Shown here: positions 8,195-16,100 of the stretch, one piece after another
Layout: each line of letters opens with the position of its first letter
Numbering within the stretch: the first letter of the stretch is position 1
NCBI GenBank assembly: GCA_934718155.1
Contig: CAKUZF010000019.1
Coordinates: 1-46,191 of the forward strand
DNA length: 46,191 bases
Direction of reading: 5' to 3'
From: an uncultured Parabacteroides sp.
GTDB taxonomy: Bacteria; Bacteroidota; Bacteroidia; Bacteroidales; Tannerellaceae
Notes under the pieces: generated by a model
The model's database searches: none
What the model was told of the DNA's origin: nothing
What the model saw: only the letters and a program-made list of their open reading frames with translations
Made by a program: the position numbers and the translations under genes

Positions 8195-9742
8195 TTAAGC
8201 CTCCGGCCCTTTTTGGATTGCCTTCACCATGATGCGGAGCTCGGCCACCAGCAAAAGGGTGAAAAGAACCAAGAAGAGGAAGAAGGTGGTCTGCACCGAG
8301 GCGGGCTCCAGTTTCGAGATGGCCGCTCCGGTAGGCAGGATGTCTTGGATGGCCCAAGGCTGACGGCCCACTTCGGCCACGATCCAGCCCGCTTGCCCGG
8401 CGATGTAGCCCAACGGGATAGAGAGCAGCGCGATCCATTGCATCCAGCGGCAATCGGCGAGTTTGTCTTTCCGCTCCAGGAAGAGAGCCACCAGGAAGAG
8501 CAAAATGAAGTAGCCGCCCAGCAGAACCATGATGCGGAACGAGTAGAAGGTCATGCCCACCGAGGGAATCAGTTCGGCGGGATCTTTCACATAGCCATAT
8601 CCAAAGTAGTCGAAATGCTCCATGAGGGTGGCTTTATGGAAGGCGGCTGCCTGCGCGTCGCCCTCTTTCAGCGCCTTGCGGTAGTAGGCCAACGATTGAA
8701 TGGCCAGTTGTCCACGAGCAATCTTCTCTTTGGCCGAGAGTGCTGTCGTGCCGTCCTTCAAGGTGTAGCCGCCCTCAATCAGGTTGACGATGCCCGGCAC
8801 ATAGGCCTCGGCGTCGCGTTCGGCCAAAAACGAGAGCATCTTGGGGATCTCTATCTTCATGATCAAAGGCTCCACGCCGTCGTTGTAGTGTGTCTTCTGC
8901 GGGTTGAGCAGGGCGACACCCACCAGGCCCACGCCTTGTCCGCCTTCGTAGAGGCCCTCCATAGCCGCCAGCTTCATGGGTTGCTTCTGCGCCACTTGAT
9001 AGGCCGAGCCGTCGCCCGTCATGGCGGTCAGCAGCGAGGCTACGAGGCCGAAGATGGCCGCCACCTTGATGCTGCGCAGGGCAAACGTGCGGCTGCGCTG
9101 CTTCAGCAGATACCAGCAGCTAACGCCTACGACAAACAGGGCTCCTACGATCCAGCAGGAGAGAACGGTGTGGAAGAACTTGTTGATCGCAACGGGCGAG
9201 AGGGCCACGGCCCAGAAGTCGAGCATCTCGTTGCGCACGGTGTCGGGGTTGAACGCCATGCCCGCCGGATATTGCATCCAGGCGTTGGCGATCAGGATCC
9301 ATAGCGCGGAGATCGAGGCGCCGATGATGGTCAGCCAAGTGGCGATCAGGTGGAAGCGTTTGCTCACCTTGTCCCAGCCGAAGAACAGGATTGCGATGAA
9401 GGTCGATTCCATGAAGAAGGCCACGATGCCCTCGATCGCCAGGGGAGCGCCGAAGATGTCGCCCACGAACCAGCTGTAGTTCGACCAGTTGGTGCCGAAC
9501 TCAAACTCAAGAATCAGTCCGGTGGCCACACCGATGGCGAAATTGATGCCGAAGAGTTTCATCCAGAACTGCGCCGTCTTCTTCCAGGCCTCGTTGCCTG
9601 TCCGATAATAGAGTGTTTCCATGATCGCTTGGATCACGCCCAAGCCCAATGTCAGCGGCACGAATAGCCAGTGATACATCGCTGTGAGTGCGAACTGCGC
9701 CCTCGACCAGTCGATCAACGAAGTGTCAATAGTTGCAATCAT
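8195..9742 (-). CDS. cydA: Cytochrome bd ubiquinol/menaquinol oxidase subunit I
   Basis: The 515-residue subunit carries the haems and the quinol site. H24 in MYHWLFVPL is the expected conserved N-terminal haem ligand, and the signature GRQPW is at about residues 459-463. The periplasmic Q-loop region lies near the middle of the chain. The total length is near that of the long Q-loop enzymes such as E. coli CydA, although I did not align it. It follows the DUF4492 gene by 14 bp. In strict or moderate anaerobes of this group, CydAB allows growth in, or scavenging of, nanomolar oxygen. Confidence 0.96.
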   Translation of the reverse strand: MIATIDTSLIDWSRAQFALTAMYHWLFVPLTLGLGVIQAIMETLYYRTGNEAWKKTAQFWMKLFGINFAIGVATGLILEFEFGTNWSNYSWFVGDIFGAPLAIEGIVAFFMESTFIAILFFGWDKVSKRFHLIATWLTIIGASISALWILIANAWMQYPAGMAFNPDTVRNEMLDFWAVALSPVAINKFFHTVLSCWIVGALFVVGVSCWYLLKQRSRTFALRSIKVAAIFGLVASLLTAMTGDGSAYQVAQKQPMKLAAMEGLYEGGQGVGLVGVALLNPQKTHYNDGVEPLIMKIEIPKMLSFLAERDAEAYVPGIVNLIEGGYTLKDGTTALSAKEKIARGQLAIQSLAYYRKALKEGDAQAAAFHKATLMEHFDYFGYGYVKDPAELIPSVGMTFYSFRIMVLLGGYFILLFLVALFLERKDKLADCRWMQWIALLSIPLGYIAGQAGWIVAEVGRQPWAIQDILPTGAAISKLEPASVQTTFFLFLVLFTLLLVAELRIMVKAIQKGPEA

Positions 9743-9756
9743 ACTTGATATTAGTT

Positions 9757-9984
9757 TTAAGGATTACTTATTCGGTGGATTAATTCGTTCGACACATACT
9801 CCTCTTTCTCGTCGTCGGTGTCGAATTGCCCCAGGAAATTGGGGAAGAAGAATAGTTTTAAGACCAAGAACATGATGAACAACTTCAGCAGGATGATCAG
9901 CCAAAGCGTCTTGCCCAATCGCATCTCTCGGAAGCCCTCCGCGTAGAATTGGAATACCCGTAAGAGAAAGGAGCCTCTTTTCAT
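9757..9984 (-). CDS. DUF4492 family small membrane protein, first gene of the cyd operon
   Basis: This 75-residue protein has a single hydrophobic segment (LWLIILLKLFIMFLVLKLFFF, near residues 28-48) between a basic N-terminus and an acidic C-terminus. I recognise it as the DUF4492 protein that commonly precedes cydA in Bacteroidetes and Epsilonproteobacteria. Its function is not established. Position and topology suggest a role in assembly or stability of the bd oxidase, analogous to but not homologous with CydX. The promoter is at 10053-10060. Confidence 0.85.
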   Translation of the reverse strand: MKRGSFLLRVFQFYAEGFREMRLGKTLWLIILLKLFIMFLVLKLFFFPNFLGQFDTDDEKEEYVSNELIHRISNP

Positions 9985-10029
9985 GGCATCTTTGTTCTTT
10001 TGATTTAATACAACTACTCTAAATCGTCT

Positions 10030-10060
10030 CGCTTATTCTTAAGCGATGCGGACAAATGTA
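10030..10060 (-). promoter_or_regulatory. cyd-glp operon promoter and leader hairpin
   Basis: On the minus strand TACATTTG (10060-10053) matches TAnnTTTG exactly and lies about 70 bp before the DUF4492 ATG. Just downstream, 10045-10030 forms a hairpin with 6-bp arms (CGCTTA and TAAGCG, 4-nt loop) inside the predicted leader. No clear FNR/CRP-type operator was recognised. Confidence 0.55.
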
Positions 10061-10176
10061 ACGATAATATTTGAATAGAACCTTGATAAACGGGGATATT
10101 ATTTATGATAATATAAAATTGGTCGCACCGCAATGTTAAAAATGCCTATCAAAAACAAGAAAGATGAACATTCACC

Positions 10177-10206
10177 TTGTCAATCATGCACTATTGTCTA
10201 TATTTG
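10177..10206 (+). promoter_or_regulatory. Promoter of the first Gfo/Idh-DUF1080 unit
   Basis: TTG at 10177-10179 and TATATTTG at 10199-10206 match the Bacteroidetes -33 and -7 elements with a spacing of about 22 bp between element starts. The leader before the preferred start codon (10285) is about 70 nt. Confidence 0.65.
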
Positions 10207-10284
10207 CGACAATTTGTTGGTCTTAGGGCCAATGAACTGACAAGAATTTATTGCTAAATGCTAATTCATAAAAAAATTATTACT

Positions 10285-11772
10285 ATGTCAAACATTACAA
10301 GAAGATCATTCCTTCAAAGAGGAACAGCAGCTGCTGCTGCGTTGACAATTGTCCCCAATGTAGTGCTGGGTAAGGCACACGGACACATTGCTCCTACGGA
10401 TAAATTGAACATTGCCGGTATTGGTATCGGCGGTATGGGTAACGCTAACTTGAAGAACATGGAGAAGACTGAGAACATCGTCGCTCTCTGTGATATCGAC
10501 TGGAGATACGCAAAGCCCGTTTTCGATCGTCATCCGCAGGCTAAGAAGTACTGGGACTATCGTAAGATGTTCGACGAGATGGGTAGCTCAATCGACGCTG
10601 TTATGATAGCTACGGCTGACCATACACACGCCATCATCACGGCTGACGCCATGACTTTGGGCAAGCACGTTTATACGCAGAAGCCGTTGACTCACTCTAT
10701 CTACGAGGCTCGTTTGTTGACGAAGTTGGCTGAGGCTAATCCTAACGTTGTTACTCAGATGGGTAACCAGGGTTCTTCTGCTGAGGGAACTGACTTGGTA
10801 ACGGAGTGGATCCAGAATGGTGAGATCGGTGAGGTAACTCGCGTTGATTGCGCAACCAACCGTCCTATCTGGCCGCAAGGTTTGAATACTCCTGAGAAGG
10901 CTGACAAGATTCCTTCTACTTTGAACTGGGATTTGTTTACAGGTCCTGCTAAGATGAGACCGTTCAACAAGACTTATCATCCTTGGAACTGGCGTGGATG
11001 GTGGGATTACGGTACAGGTGCTTTGGGTGATATGGCTTGCCACATCTTGCATCAGCCGTTCCAGGCTTTGAAGCTTACCTACCCGACTCGCGTTCAGGCT
11101 TCTTCTACGATGTTGTTGCAGGATTGCGCTCCGACGGCTGAGCACGTTCGCTTGATCTATCCGGCTCGCGACAACATGGCTAAGATCGCTATGCCTGAGG
11201 TTGAGATCCACTGGTATGATGGTGGCTTGTTGCCTGATCGTCCTGTTGGTTTCCCCGACGGCGAGGATATGATGGGCATGGGTGGTGGTATCACCATTTT
11301 CCATGGTACAAAGGATACTTTGGTTTGTGGTTGCTACGGCCAGAAGCCGAGATTGATGTCAGGTCGTGTGCCTAACGCTCCTAAGACAATTCGTCGTGTG
11401 CCTAACGCAATGGGTGGTGGTCACGAGCAAGACTGGATCGCTCAGATCAAGGCTGGTTCTAACCGTGTTCCGTGTAAGTCAGACTTCCGTGTAGCAGGTC
11501 CGTTCACTGAGATGGTCGACATGGGTGTATTGGCAGTTCGTTTGCAGACTCTGAACAAGGAGTTGGAGTGGGACGGCCAGAACATGAAGTTCACCAACAT
11601 CGGCGCTAACGAGGAGATCCGCATCCTGAAGAAGGACGACTTCAAGATCGTTGATGGTGATCCGAAGTTCAACAAGATCTTTACTGATCCGATCAATGCA
11701 CAGGCATTCGCTCAGGAGATGATCAAGCACAACTACCGCGAGGGTTGGAAGTTGGTTGATATGCCGAGATAA
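10285..11772 (+). CDS. Tat-exported Gfo/Idh/MocA family oxidoreductase
   Basis: This 495-residue NAD(P)-dependent sugar or cyclitol oxidoreductase starts at the ATG that directly precedes a twin-arginine signal (ITRRSFLQRG, R6-R7, then an alanine-rich stretch). An upstream in-frame ATG at 10258 would push the RR motif nine residues deeper and is less likely. The Rossmann motif GIGIGGMGNANL follows the signal. The family's catalytic EKP motif reads QKP here (Q132-K133-P134). The C-terminal half has the family's alpha/beta substrate domain (WRGWWDYGTGALGDMACH). Tat export with bound cofactor is typical of periplasmic members. The gene is 25 bp upstream of a DUF1080 lipoprotein, a pairing associated with 3-keto-glycoside chemistry. 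The substrate is unknown. Confidence 0.9.
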   Translation: MSNITRRSFLQRGTAAAAALTIVPNVVLGKAHGHIAPTDKLNIAGIGIGGMGNANLKNMEKTENIVALCDIDWRYAKPVFDRHPQAKKYWDYRKMFDEMGSSIDAVMIATADHTHAIITADAMTLGKHVYTQKPLTHSIYEARLLTKLAEANPNVVTQMGNQGSSAEGTDLVTEWIQNGEIGEVTRVDCATNRPIWPQGLNTPEKADKIPSTLNWDLFTGPAKMRPFNKTYHPWNWRGWWDYGTGALGDMACHILHQPFQALKLTYPTRVQASSTMLLQDCAPTAEHVRLIYPARDNMAKIAMPEVEIHWYDGGLLPDRPVGFPDGEDMMGMGGGITIFHGTKDTLVCGCYGQKPRLMSGRVPNAPKTIRRVPNAMGGGHEQDWIAQIKAGSNRVPCKSDFRVAGPFTEMVDMGVLAVRLQTLNKELEWDGQNMKFTNIGANEEIRILKKDDFKIVDGDPKFNKIFTDPINAQAFAQEMIKHNYREGWKLVDMPR

Positions 11773-11797
11773 TCCGTTTTAAACATTCAATAAAAAA

Positions 11798-12643
11798 ATG
11801 AAAAAGACAGTTTTATTTGCTGGTGCTGCTTTGATGATGGGTGTATTCGCATCATGTGGCGGTCAGAAGGCAGAGCAAACAGCGGAGGCAGCTCCCGCAG
11901 AGGCTGCAGCTCCTACTTATGAGTTGATGAACAACTTGCCTACGGTTGACATTAAGACTTTCCCGCAGGATAGCGAGGGTCGTTATGTAATCTTCGATGG
12001 CAAGACCTTCAACGGTTGGAGAGGTTATGACAAGGAGAACGTTCCCGGTGCTTGGACAATCGAGGATGGCTGCATCAAGATCAATGGTTCAGGCAGAGGC
12101 GAGGCTGGCGCTGAGAATGGTGGCGACTTGATCTTCATGAGCAAGGTGAAAGACTTCGAGCTCGAGTTGGAGTGGAAGGTTGGTAAGGGTTCTAACTCTG
12201 GTATCTTCTACTTGGTACAAGAGGTGAAGGATCAGCCGGCTTATATCTCAGCTCCTGAGTGTCAGGTGTTGGATAACGAGAACCACCCCGACGCTAAGTT
12301 GGGCGCTGAGCTGGGTATCCGCCAGTCTTCTTCTTTGTATGACATGATCCCGGCTAAGCCGCAGAACGCTAAGCCTTACGGTGAGTGGAACAAGGTGAAG
12401 ATCATGTGCTACAAGGGTACTGTAGTTCACTATCAGAACGACCAGGCAGTTGTGGAGTATCACTTGTGGACTCCGCAGTGGGACGAGTTGCTGCAGAAGA
12501 GCAAGTTCAGCAAGGAGAAGTGGCCTTTGGCTTACGAGTTGCTGTCTAACTGCGGTGGCGAGAACCACGAGGGCTTCATCGGTCTGCAAGACCACGGAGA
12601 TGATGTATGGTATCGTAACATCACTGTGAAAGTGTTGGACTAA
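11798..12643 (+). CDS. DUF1080 (3-keto-disaccharide hydrolase-like) lipoprotein
   Basis: The 281-residue protein has a lipoprotein signal ending at C20 (GVFASC), then a short Ala/Glu-rich linker and one DUF1080 domain. That domain is a concanavalin-like beta-sandwich found in proteins that bind or hydrolyse (keto-)glycosides. Typical features are the start FDGKTFNGWRGYD, the segment GSNSGIFYLVQE and the late GFIGLQDHGDDVWYRNI. Members have been linked to hydrolysis of 3-keto-glycosides produced by a partner dehydrogenase, which fits the Gfo/Idh gene immediately upstream. The expected location is the periplasm or outer membrane. A strong terminator follows. Confidence 0.88.
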   Translation: MKKTVLFAGAALMMGVFASCGGQKAEQTAEAAPAEAAAPTYELMNNLPTVDIKTFPQDSEGRYVIFDGKTFNGWRGYDKENVPGAWTIEDGCIKINGSGRGEAGAENGGDLIFMSKVKDFELELEWKVGKGSNSGIFYLVQEVKDQPAYISAPECQVLDNENHPDAKLGAELGIRQSSSLYDMIPAKPQNAKPYGEWNKVKIMCYKGTVVHYQNDQAVVEYHLWTPQWDELLQKSKFSKEKWPLAYELLSNCGGENHEGFIGLQDHGDDVWYRNITVKVLD

Positions 12644-12690
12644 TATCCTGACCTGCTACTTCGTGTAGTAGACATCATTTTTGTAACATA

Positions 12691-12737
12691 AAGAGCGCCC
12701 GGGGCCAAAATCCTTGATTTTAGCTTCGGGCGCTTTT
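12691..12737 (+). terminator. Terminator after the DUF1080 gene
   Basis: AAGAGCGCCC and GGGCGCTTTT form the base of a G/C-rich stem with a further A/T-rich inner stem (CCAAAATC/GATTTTAG), ending in TTTT. It separates the upstream Gfo/Idh-DUF1080 unit from the DoxX-Gfo/Idh unit. Confidence 0.8.
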
Positions 12738-12800
12738 CTACTATGAAAAACTTCGTTTTAAGAATCAATTTTTAGACCAAACAAATTGTAATATAGTAAT

Positions 12801-13301
12801 ATGGAACACAGTTATACGAAAGCGCAGATGACATGGCTCATGTTGTTGCGTCTTTTCATCGGCTGGCACTTTATGTTTGAGGGAATGGTGAAGATCCTCA
12901 ATCCGAAATGGACGGCGCTTCCCTACCTGCTCGACTCGAAAGGTCCGGCTTCAGCATTTTTCGTGAAATTAACTCAGGATGATACCCTGATGTCGTTAGT
13001 CAACTTCGCCAATGAGTGGGCTTTGTTGTTAGTCGGTTTAGGCCTGACATTGGGTTGTCTTTTCCGTTTGTCTTCTGTTGGCGGCATGCTTTTGCTGGCC
13101 ATGTACACCTTGTCGCACCCCTCGTTCATTGGTGCGAGCTATATGCAGGCTTTCGAGGGCTCTTACCTCTGGATCGACAAGAACATCGTCGAGCTGGCTG
13201 CGTTAGGTTTGTTGTGTGTATTCCCCACTTCGCAGATCATTGGCTTCGACCGCATGTTGGGACGTGCCTGCCCGATTCTGCATAAACTTAAATTCATTTG
13301 A
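12801..13301 (+). CDS. DoxX family membrane protein
   Basis: The 166-residue integral membrane protein has about four hydrophobic segments and the family start LLRLFIGWHFMFEGMVKI. DoxX-type proteins occur as membrane parts of small redox systems, for example the thiosulfate:quinone oxidoreductase subunit DoxD and sulfhydryl oxidase complexes. Their biochemical role in Bacteroidetes is not settled. It ends 6 bp before the second Gfo/Idh gene, so the two are almost certainly co-transcribed. Given that neighbour, a role in carrying electrons from the sugar oxidoreductase to the quinone pool is possible, but this is inference only. Confidence 0.85.
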   Translation: MEHSYTKAQMTWLMLLRLFIGWHFMFEGMVKILNPKWTALPYLLDSKGPASAFFVKLTQDDTLMSLVNFANEWALLLVGLGLTLGCLFRLSSVGGMLLLAMYTLSHPSFIGASYMQAFEGSYLWIDKNIVELAALGLLCVFPTSQIIGFDRMLGRACPILHKLKFI

Positions 13302-13307
13302 TTCGCT

Positions 13308-14966
13308 ATGGCAACAGAAGATACTAAGAAAACTCCTTCTCAGGATCAGACTCCTGACAAGGGACGTCGTGACGCATTGAAGACATTGGCTACGGTGCCT
13401 ATCCTGGGCGCTTTGGCGTATGGCGTTTATCAAAGAAAGAAAGAGGCTTTAAGAGGTCGAAACATCTCCGACGTCTTCCAGGTCAGCAACAAGCAGGCTG
13501 TCTATCTGGAGCCGCAAGGCGATGGCAAGAAGATCCGCATCGGTTTGGTTGGCTTCGGTATCCGTGGTAAGCAGTTGATGCGTGCCGCAGGTTTCGCCGA
13601 GCCTATTTGGATCGACCAGATGAAGCAAGCCAACAAAGAGAATAGCAAGGATACACGTTATCAGCAATATATGGAGCAAGACGACCTGAACATCGAGATC
13701 ACCGCCGTGTGCGACATCTTCGATGTCTATGCGAAGCGTGCGCAGCTCGCCGGCTCCAACATCCATCGCGAGGGTTCGGATGGTAAGTTCGGCCCCGCAC
13801 CCAAAATTTACAAGACCTACCAAGAGCTGGTGGCCGCTCCCGACGTGGATGCGGTGATCATCGCCGCTCCCGACCACTGGCATAGCACCATCGCTATGGC
13901 CGCCGCTCGTGCGGGCAAGCATGTCTATTGCGAGAAGCCGCTCTCATGGACGGTGGAGGAGACCTATATGGTTCGCCAGGCCATCAAGGAGACGGGCGTT
14001 GTCTTCCAGCTGGGCCACCAGGGCCGTCAGACCGACTGTTACCAGAAAGCCGAGGAGATCATTGGCAACGGTCTGTTGGGCCCGGTCAACCTGATCGAGG
14101 TGACTACCAACCGCAACTCGCCCAACGGCGCTTGGGTTTACGACATCATCGAGGGCTCTAATCCCGACACGATCGACTGGAAACAGTTCGAGGGCGATCC
14201 CGAGCGTGTGAAGGAGTATATGAACTACATGACCTCTAACCACCTGGAGCGTTACATCGGTCCAGACGAGCGTAGCAAATTCAGCTTGGAGCGTTTCTTC
14301 CGCTGGCGTTGCTGGTGGGACTACAGCACGGGTCTGTCGGGCGACTTGCTGACTCACGAGTACGACGCGGTCAACCAGATCATGCACGTAGGCATCCCGC
14401 ACTCGGCTACCTCGTCGGGTGGCGTCTACTTCTTCAAGGATGGCCGTACCGTGCCCGACGTGCTGCAGACCACCTTCGAGTGGCCCGACCGCGACCTGAC
14501 CATGTTGTATAGCGCGACGTTGGCCAGCAGCCGCAACCGTGGTAAGGTGTTCATGGGTCACGATGCCTCTATGGAGGTGTCGAACATCCTCTCCGTCACG
14601 GTCGACCAGAACTCAACCCGTTATGAGGAGAAGATCAAGCAGGGCATCATCCCGACCGACTCTCCGTTCTACACCTACGTGCCGGGTCAGAACAGTTCAG
14701 ACTCTATGACCTCGCCCACGGAGTTGTATTTTGCGAAGCGTGGTTTGCTCTATACCTATGTGAATGGTAAGCGTTTCGACACGACGCACCTGCACATCCG
14801 CGAGTGGCTCGAGTGTATCCGCCAGGGCAAGACTCCGAGCTGTAACATCGACGCCGCGTTCCAGGAGGCCATGACGGCCCACATGGGTACACGTGCTTAC
14901 TTGGAGGGGCGCACCATGTATTGGGATCCCGACAAGGAGGCGATCGTAAGAGGCGAATTTGCCTAA
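13308..14966 (+). CDS. Gfo/Idh/MocA family oxidoreductase with Tat-like N-terminus
   Basis: The 552-residue protein is about 55 residues longer than the first Gfo/Idh protein. The N-terminus has a hydrophilic stretch, a twin-arginine motif (KGRRDALKTLA, R20-R21) and a hydrophobic segment LATVPILGALAYGV, so it is either Tat-exported or held by a signal anchor. The Rossmann motif GLVGFGIRGKQLM and a canonical catalytic EKP (E209-K210-P211) are present, followed by the substrate domain (WRCWWDYSTGLSGDLLTHEYDAV). Unlike the partner gene upstream it keeps the full EKP motif. It is 6 bp downstream of the DoxX gene and ends at a clear terminator. The reaction is probably NAD(P)-linked oxidation or reduction of a sugar hydroxyl, with the substrate unknown. 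Confidence 0.9.
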   Translation: MATEDTKKTPSQDQTPDKGRRDALKTLATVPILGALAYGVYQRKKEALRGRNISDVFQVSNKQAVYLEPQGDGKKIRIGLVGFGIRGKQLMRAAGFAEPIWIDQMKQANKENSKDTRYQQYMEQDDLNIEITAVCDIFDVYAKRAQLAGSNIHREGSDGKFGPAPKIYKTYQELVAAPDVDAVIIAAPDHWHSTIAMAAARAGKHVYCEKPLSWTVEETYMVRQAIKETGVVFQLGHQGRQTDCYQKAEEIIGNGLLGPVNLIEVTTNRNSPNGAWVYDIIEGSNPDTIDWKQFEGDPERVKEYMNYMTSNHLERYIGPDERSKFSLERFFRWRCWWDYSTGLSGDLLTHEYDAVNQIMHVGIPHSATSSGGVYFFKDGRTVPDVLQTTFEWPDRDLTMLYSATLASSRNRGKVFMGHDASMEVSNILSVTVDQNSTRYEEKIKQGIIPTDSPFYTYVPGQNSSDSMTSPTELYFAKRGLLYTYVNGKRFDTTHLHIREWLECIRQGKTPSCNIDAAFQEAMTAHMGTRAYLEGRTMYWDPDKEAIVRGEFA

Positions 14967-14996
14967 TCGGCTTGTTCGATTAGTGATCATATCAGT

Positions 14997-15041
14997 AGGA
15001 GGGAGGTCTTTCTTTTTAGGAGGATCTCCCTCTCTTTTTTT
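14997..15041 (+). terminator. Terminator after the second Gfo/Idh gene
   Basis: GAGGGAGGTC pairs with GGATCTCCCTC across a short T-rich loop and is followed by a run of seven to eight T residues at about 15034-15041. A smaller hairpin (CTAATCG/CGATTAG, 14963-14983) overlaps the stop codon just upstream. Confidence 0.8.
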
Positions 15042-15124
15042 GCGCGGCGGATGTAACCTCTTTCCAGTTTGGGTCGTCCTATAAGCAAAAGTTAAGTAGT
15101 TAAACCTTTTAAAATTGATTGATT

Positions 15125-15523
15125 ATGGATAATTTAATTCCGGTTTTGGGGATTATTTCCCTGTTTGTGTTACCCACTGCAGGTGCGGTCTACATTTGTT
15201 ACTTAATGCTCACGGGCAGACACCGCGAGCGTATGGCGCTGATTGAGCATGGCATTGTGCCGCAAGAAGGGGCACGGAAGGCCAACCCCAATCGCTTCAT
15301 TGCCCTGCGCAATGGCATCTTGATGGCCAGCATGGCCGTGGGCGCGTTGCTGGGCATCGCGATCGATTGCAACCTGACGTTAGAGACCGAGTGGAGTTGG
15401 CTGTTTGTCCCCACGATGATTGTCTTGTTGGGTGGCATAGGCTTCGTAGGCTATTTCTTCTTGGCGCGTGGCATGGAAGAGAAAGCGCGTGATGAGGAGT
15501 CGCACCTGCCGTTGAACGATTAA
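15125..15523 (+). CDS. Small membrane protein, DUF6249-like
   Basis: The 132-residue protein has an N-terminal hydrophobic segment (VLGIISLFVLPTAGAVYICYLML), a short cytoplasmic part with the motif HRERMALIEHG, and two further hydrophobic segments near residues 65-85 and 92-112. This matches the DUF6249-type proteins found just upstream of ECF sigma genes in Bacteroidetes. The first ATG (15125) is preferred over an upstream TTG at 15119. It is 16 bp before the sigma-factor ATG and probably forms one operon with it. Function is unknown; regulation of, or by, the sigma factor is plausible. Confidence 0.7.
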   Translation: MDNLIPVLGIISLFVLPTAGAVYICYLMLTGRHRERMALIEHGIVPQEGARKANPNRFIALRNGILMASMAVGALLGIAIDCNLTLETEWSWLFVPTMIVLLGGIGFVGYFFLARGMEEKARDEESHLPLND

Positions 15524-15539
15524 ATTGAAGTCTGAACGC

Positions 15540-16100
15540 ATGGACGAGCGGCAATGGATCGCAAGCATCTTGGCGGGAGATATGCAAAGCTTCTCCTGCC
15601 TGATGGCGAAGTATGAGCGGATGGCCTTCACCATCGCTTTCCGGATTGTTGGAAACCGGGAAGTGGCGGAGGAGGTCACCCAAGATGCTTTCCTCAAGAT
15701 GTATCGTGCCCTGCCCGACTTTCACTTCGAGAGCAAATTCTCCACTTGGTTCTATCGCATTGTCTATCGCACGGCGTTGACAGCCGTCAAGGGGGCGCAC
15801 GTCACCGACGACGTGGAGGAGCATTGCGCCGAACTCACCACCGACGAGCTGGATTCGGCCACCTCGCTGTTAGAGCGCGAAGACCGTAAGGAGGTCGTGC
15901 GGCAGGCCTTGAGGCGTTTACCGCCCGACGAGGCGTTGCTCCTGACGCTTTTCTACCTGGAGGAGAGCAGCCAAGAGGAGATCAGCCAGATCACGGGCTA
16001 CACCCTGTCGAACATCAAAGTGAAGCTCTTTCGGGCTCGCAAGCATCTTTACACCATTATTAAAGAGAAAATGAATTATCAAACCACCGATTTGTTATGA
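15540..16100 (+). CDS. ECF-type RNA polymerase sigma-70 factor
   Basis: The 186-residue protein has sigma region 2 in the first ~85 residues (GNREVAEEVTQDAFLKMYRAL, then FSTWFYRIVYRTAL) and region 4 at the C-terminus (RRLPPDEALLLTLFYLEESSQEEISQITGYTLSNIKVKLFRARKHL), with no region 3. This is the extracytoplasmic-function layout. The ATG at 15540 is chosen; the longer frame starts with TTG inside the preceding stop region. The stop overlaps the next gene's ATG by 4 bp, the usual arrangement with a cognate anti-sigma factor. The target regulon is not visible; no obvious autoregulatory promoter was recognised. Confidence 0.92.
   Translation: MDERQWIASILAGDMQSFSCLMAKYERMAFTIAFRIVGNREVAEEVTQDAFLKMYRALPDFHFESKFSTWFYRIVYRTALTAVKGAHVTDDVEEHCAELTTDELDSATSLLEREDRKEVVRQALRRLPPDEALLLTLFYLEESSQEEISQITGYTLSNIKVKLFRARKHLYTIIKEKMNYQTTDLL

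Noticed and set aside
8213..9304. 363-residue plus-strand open frame opposite cydA
   Set aside because: It is an antisense shadow of cydA with Gln/His/Arg-rich composition and no plausible start context.
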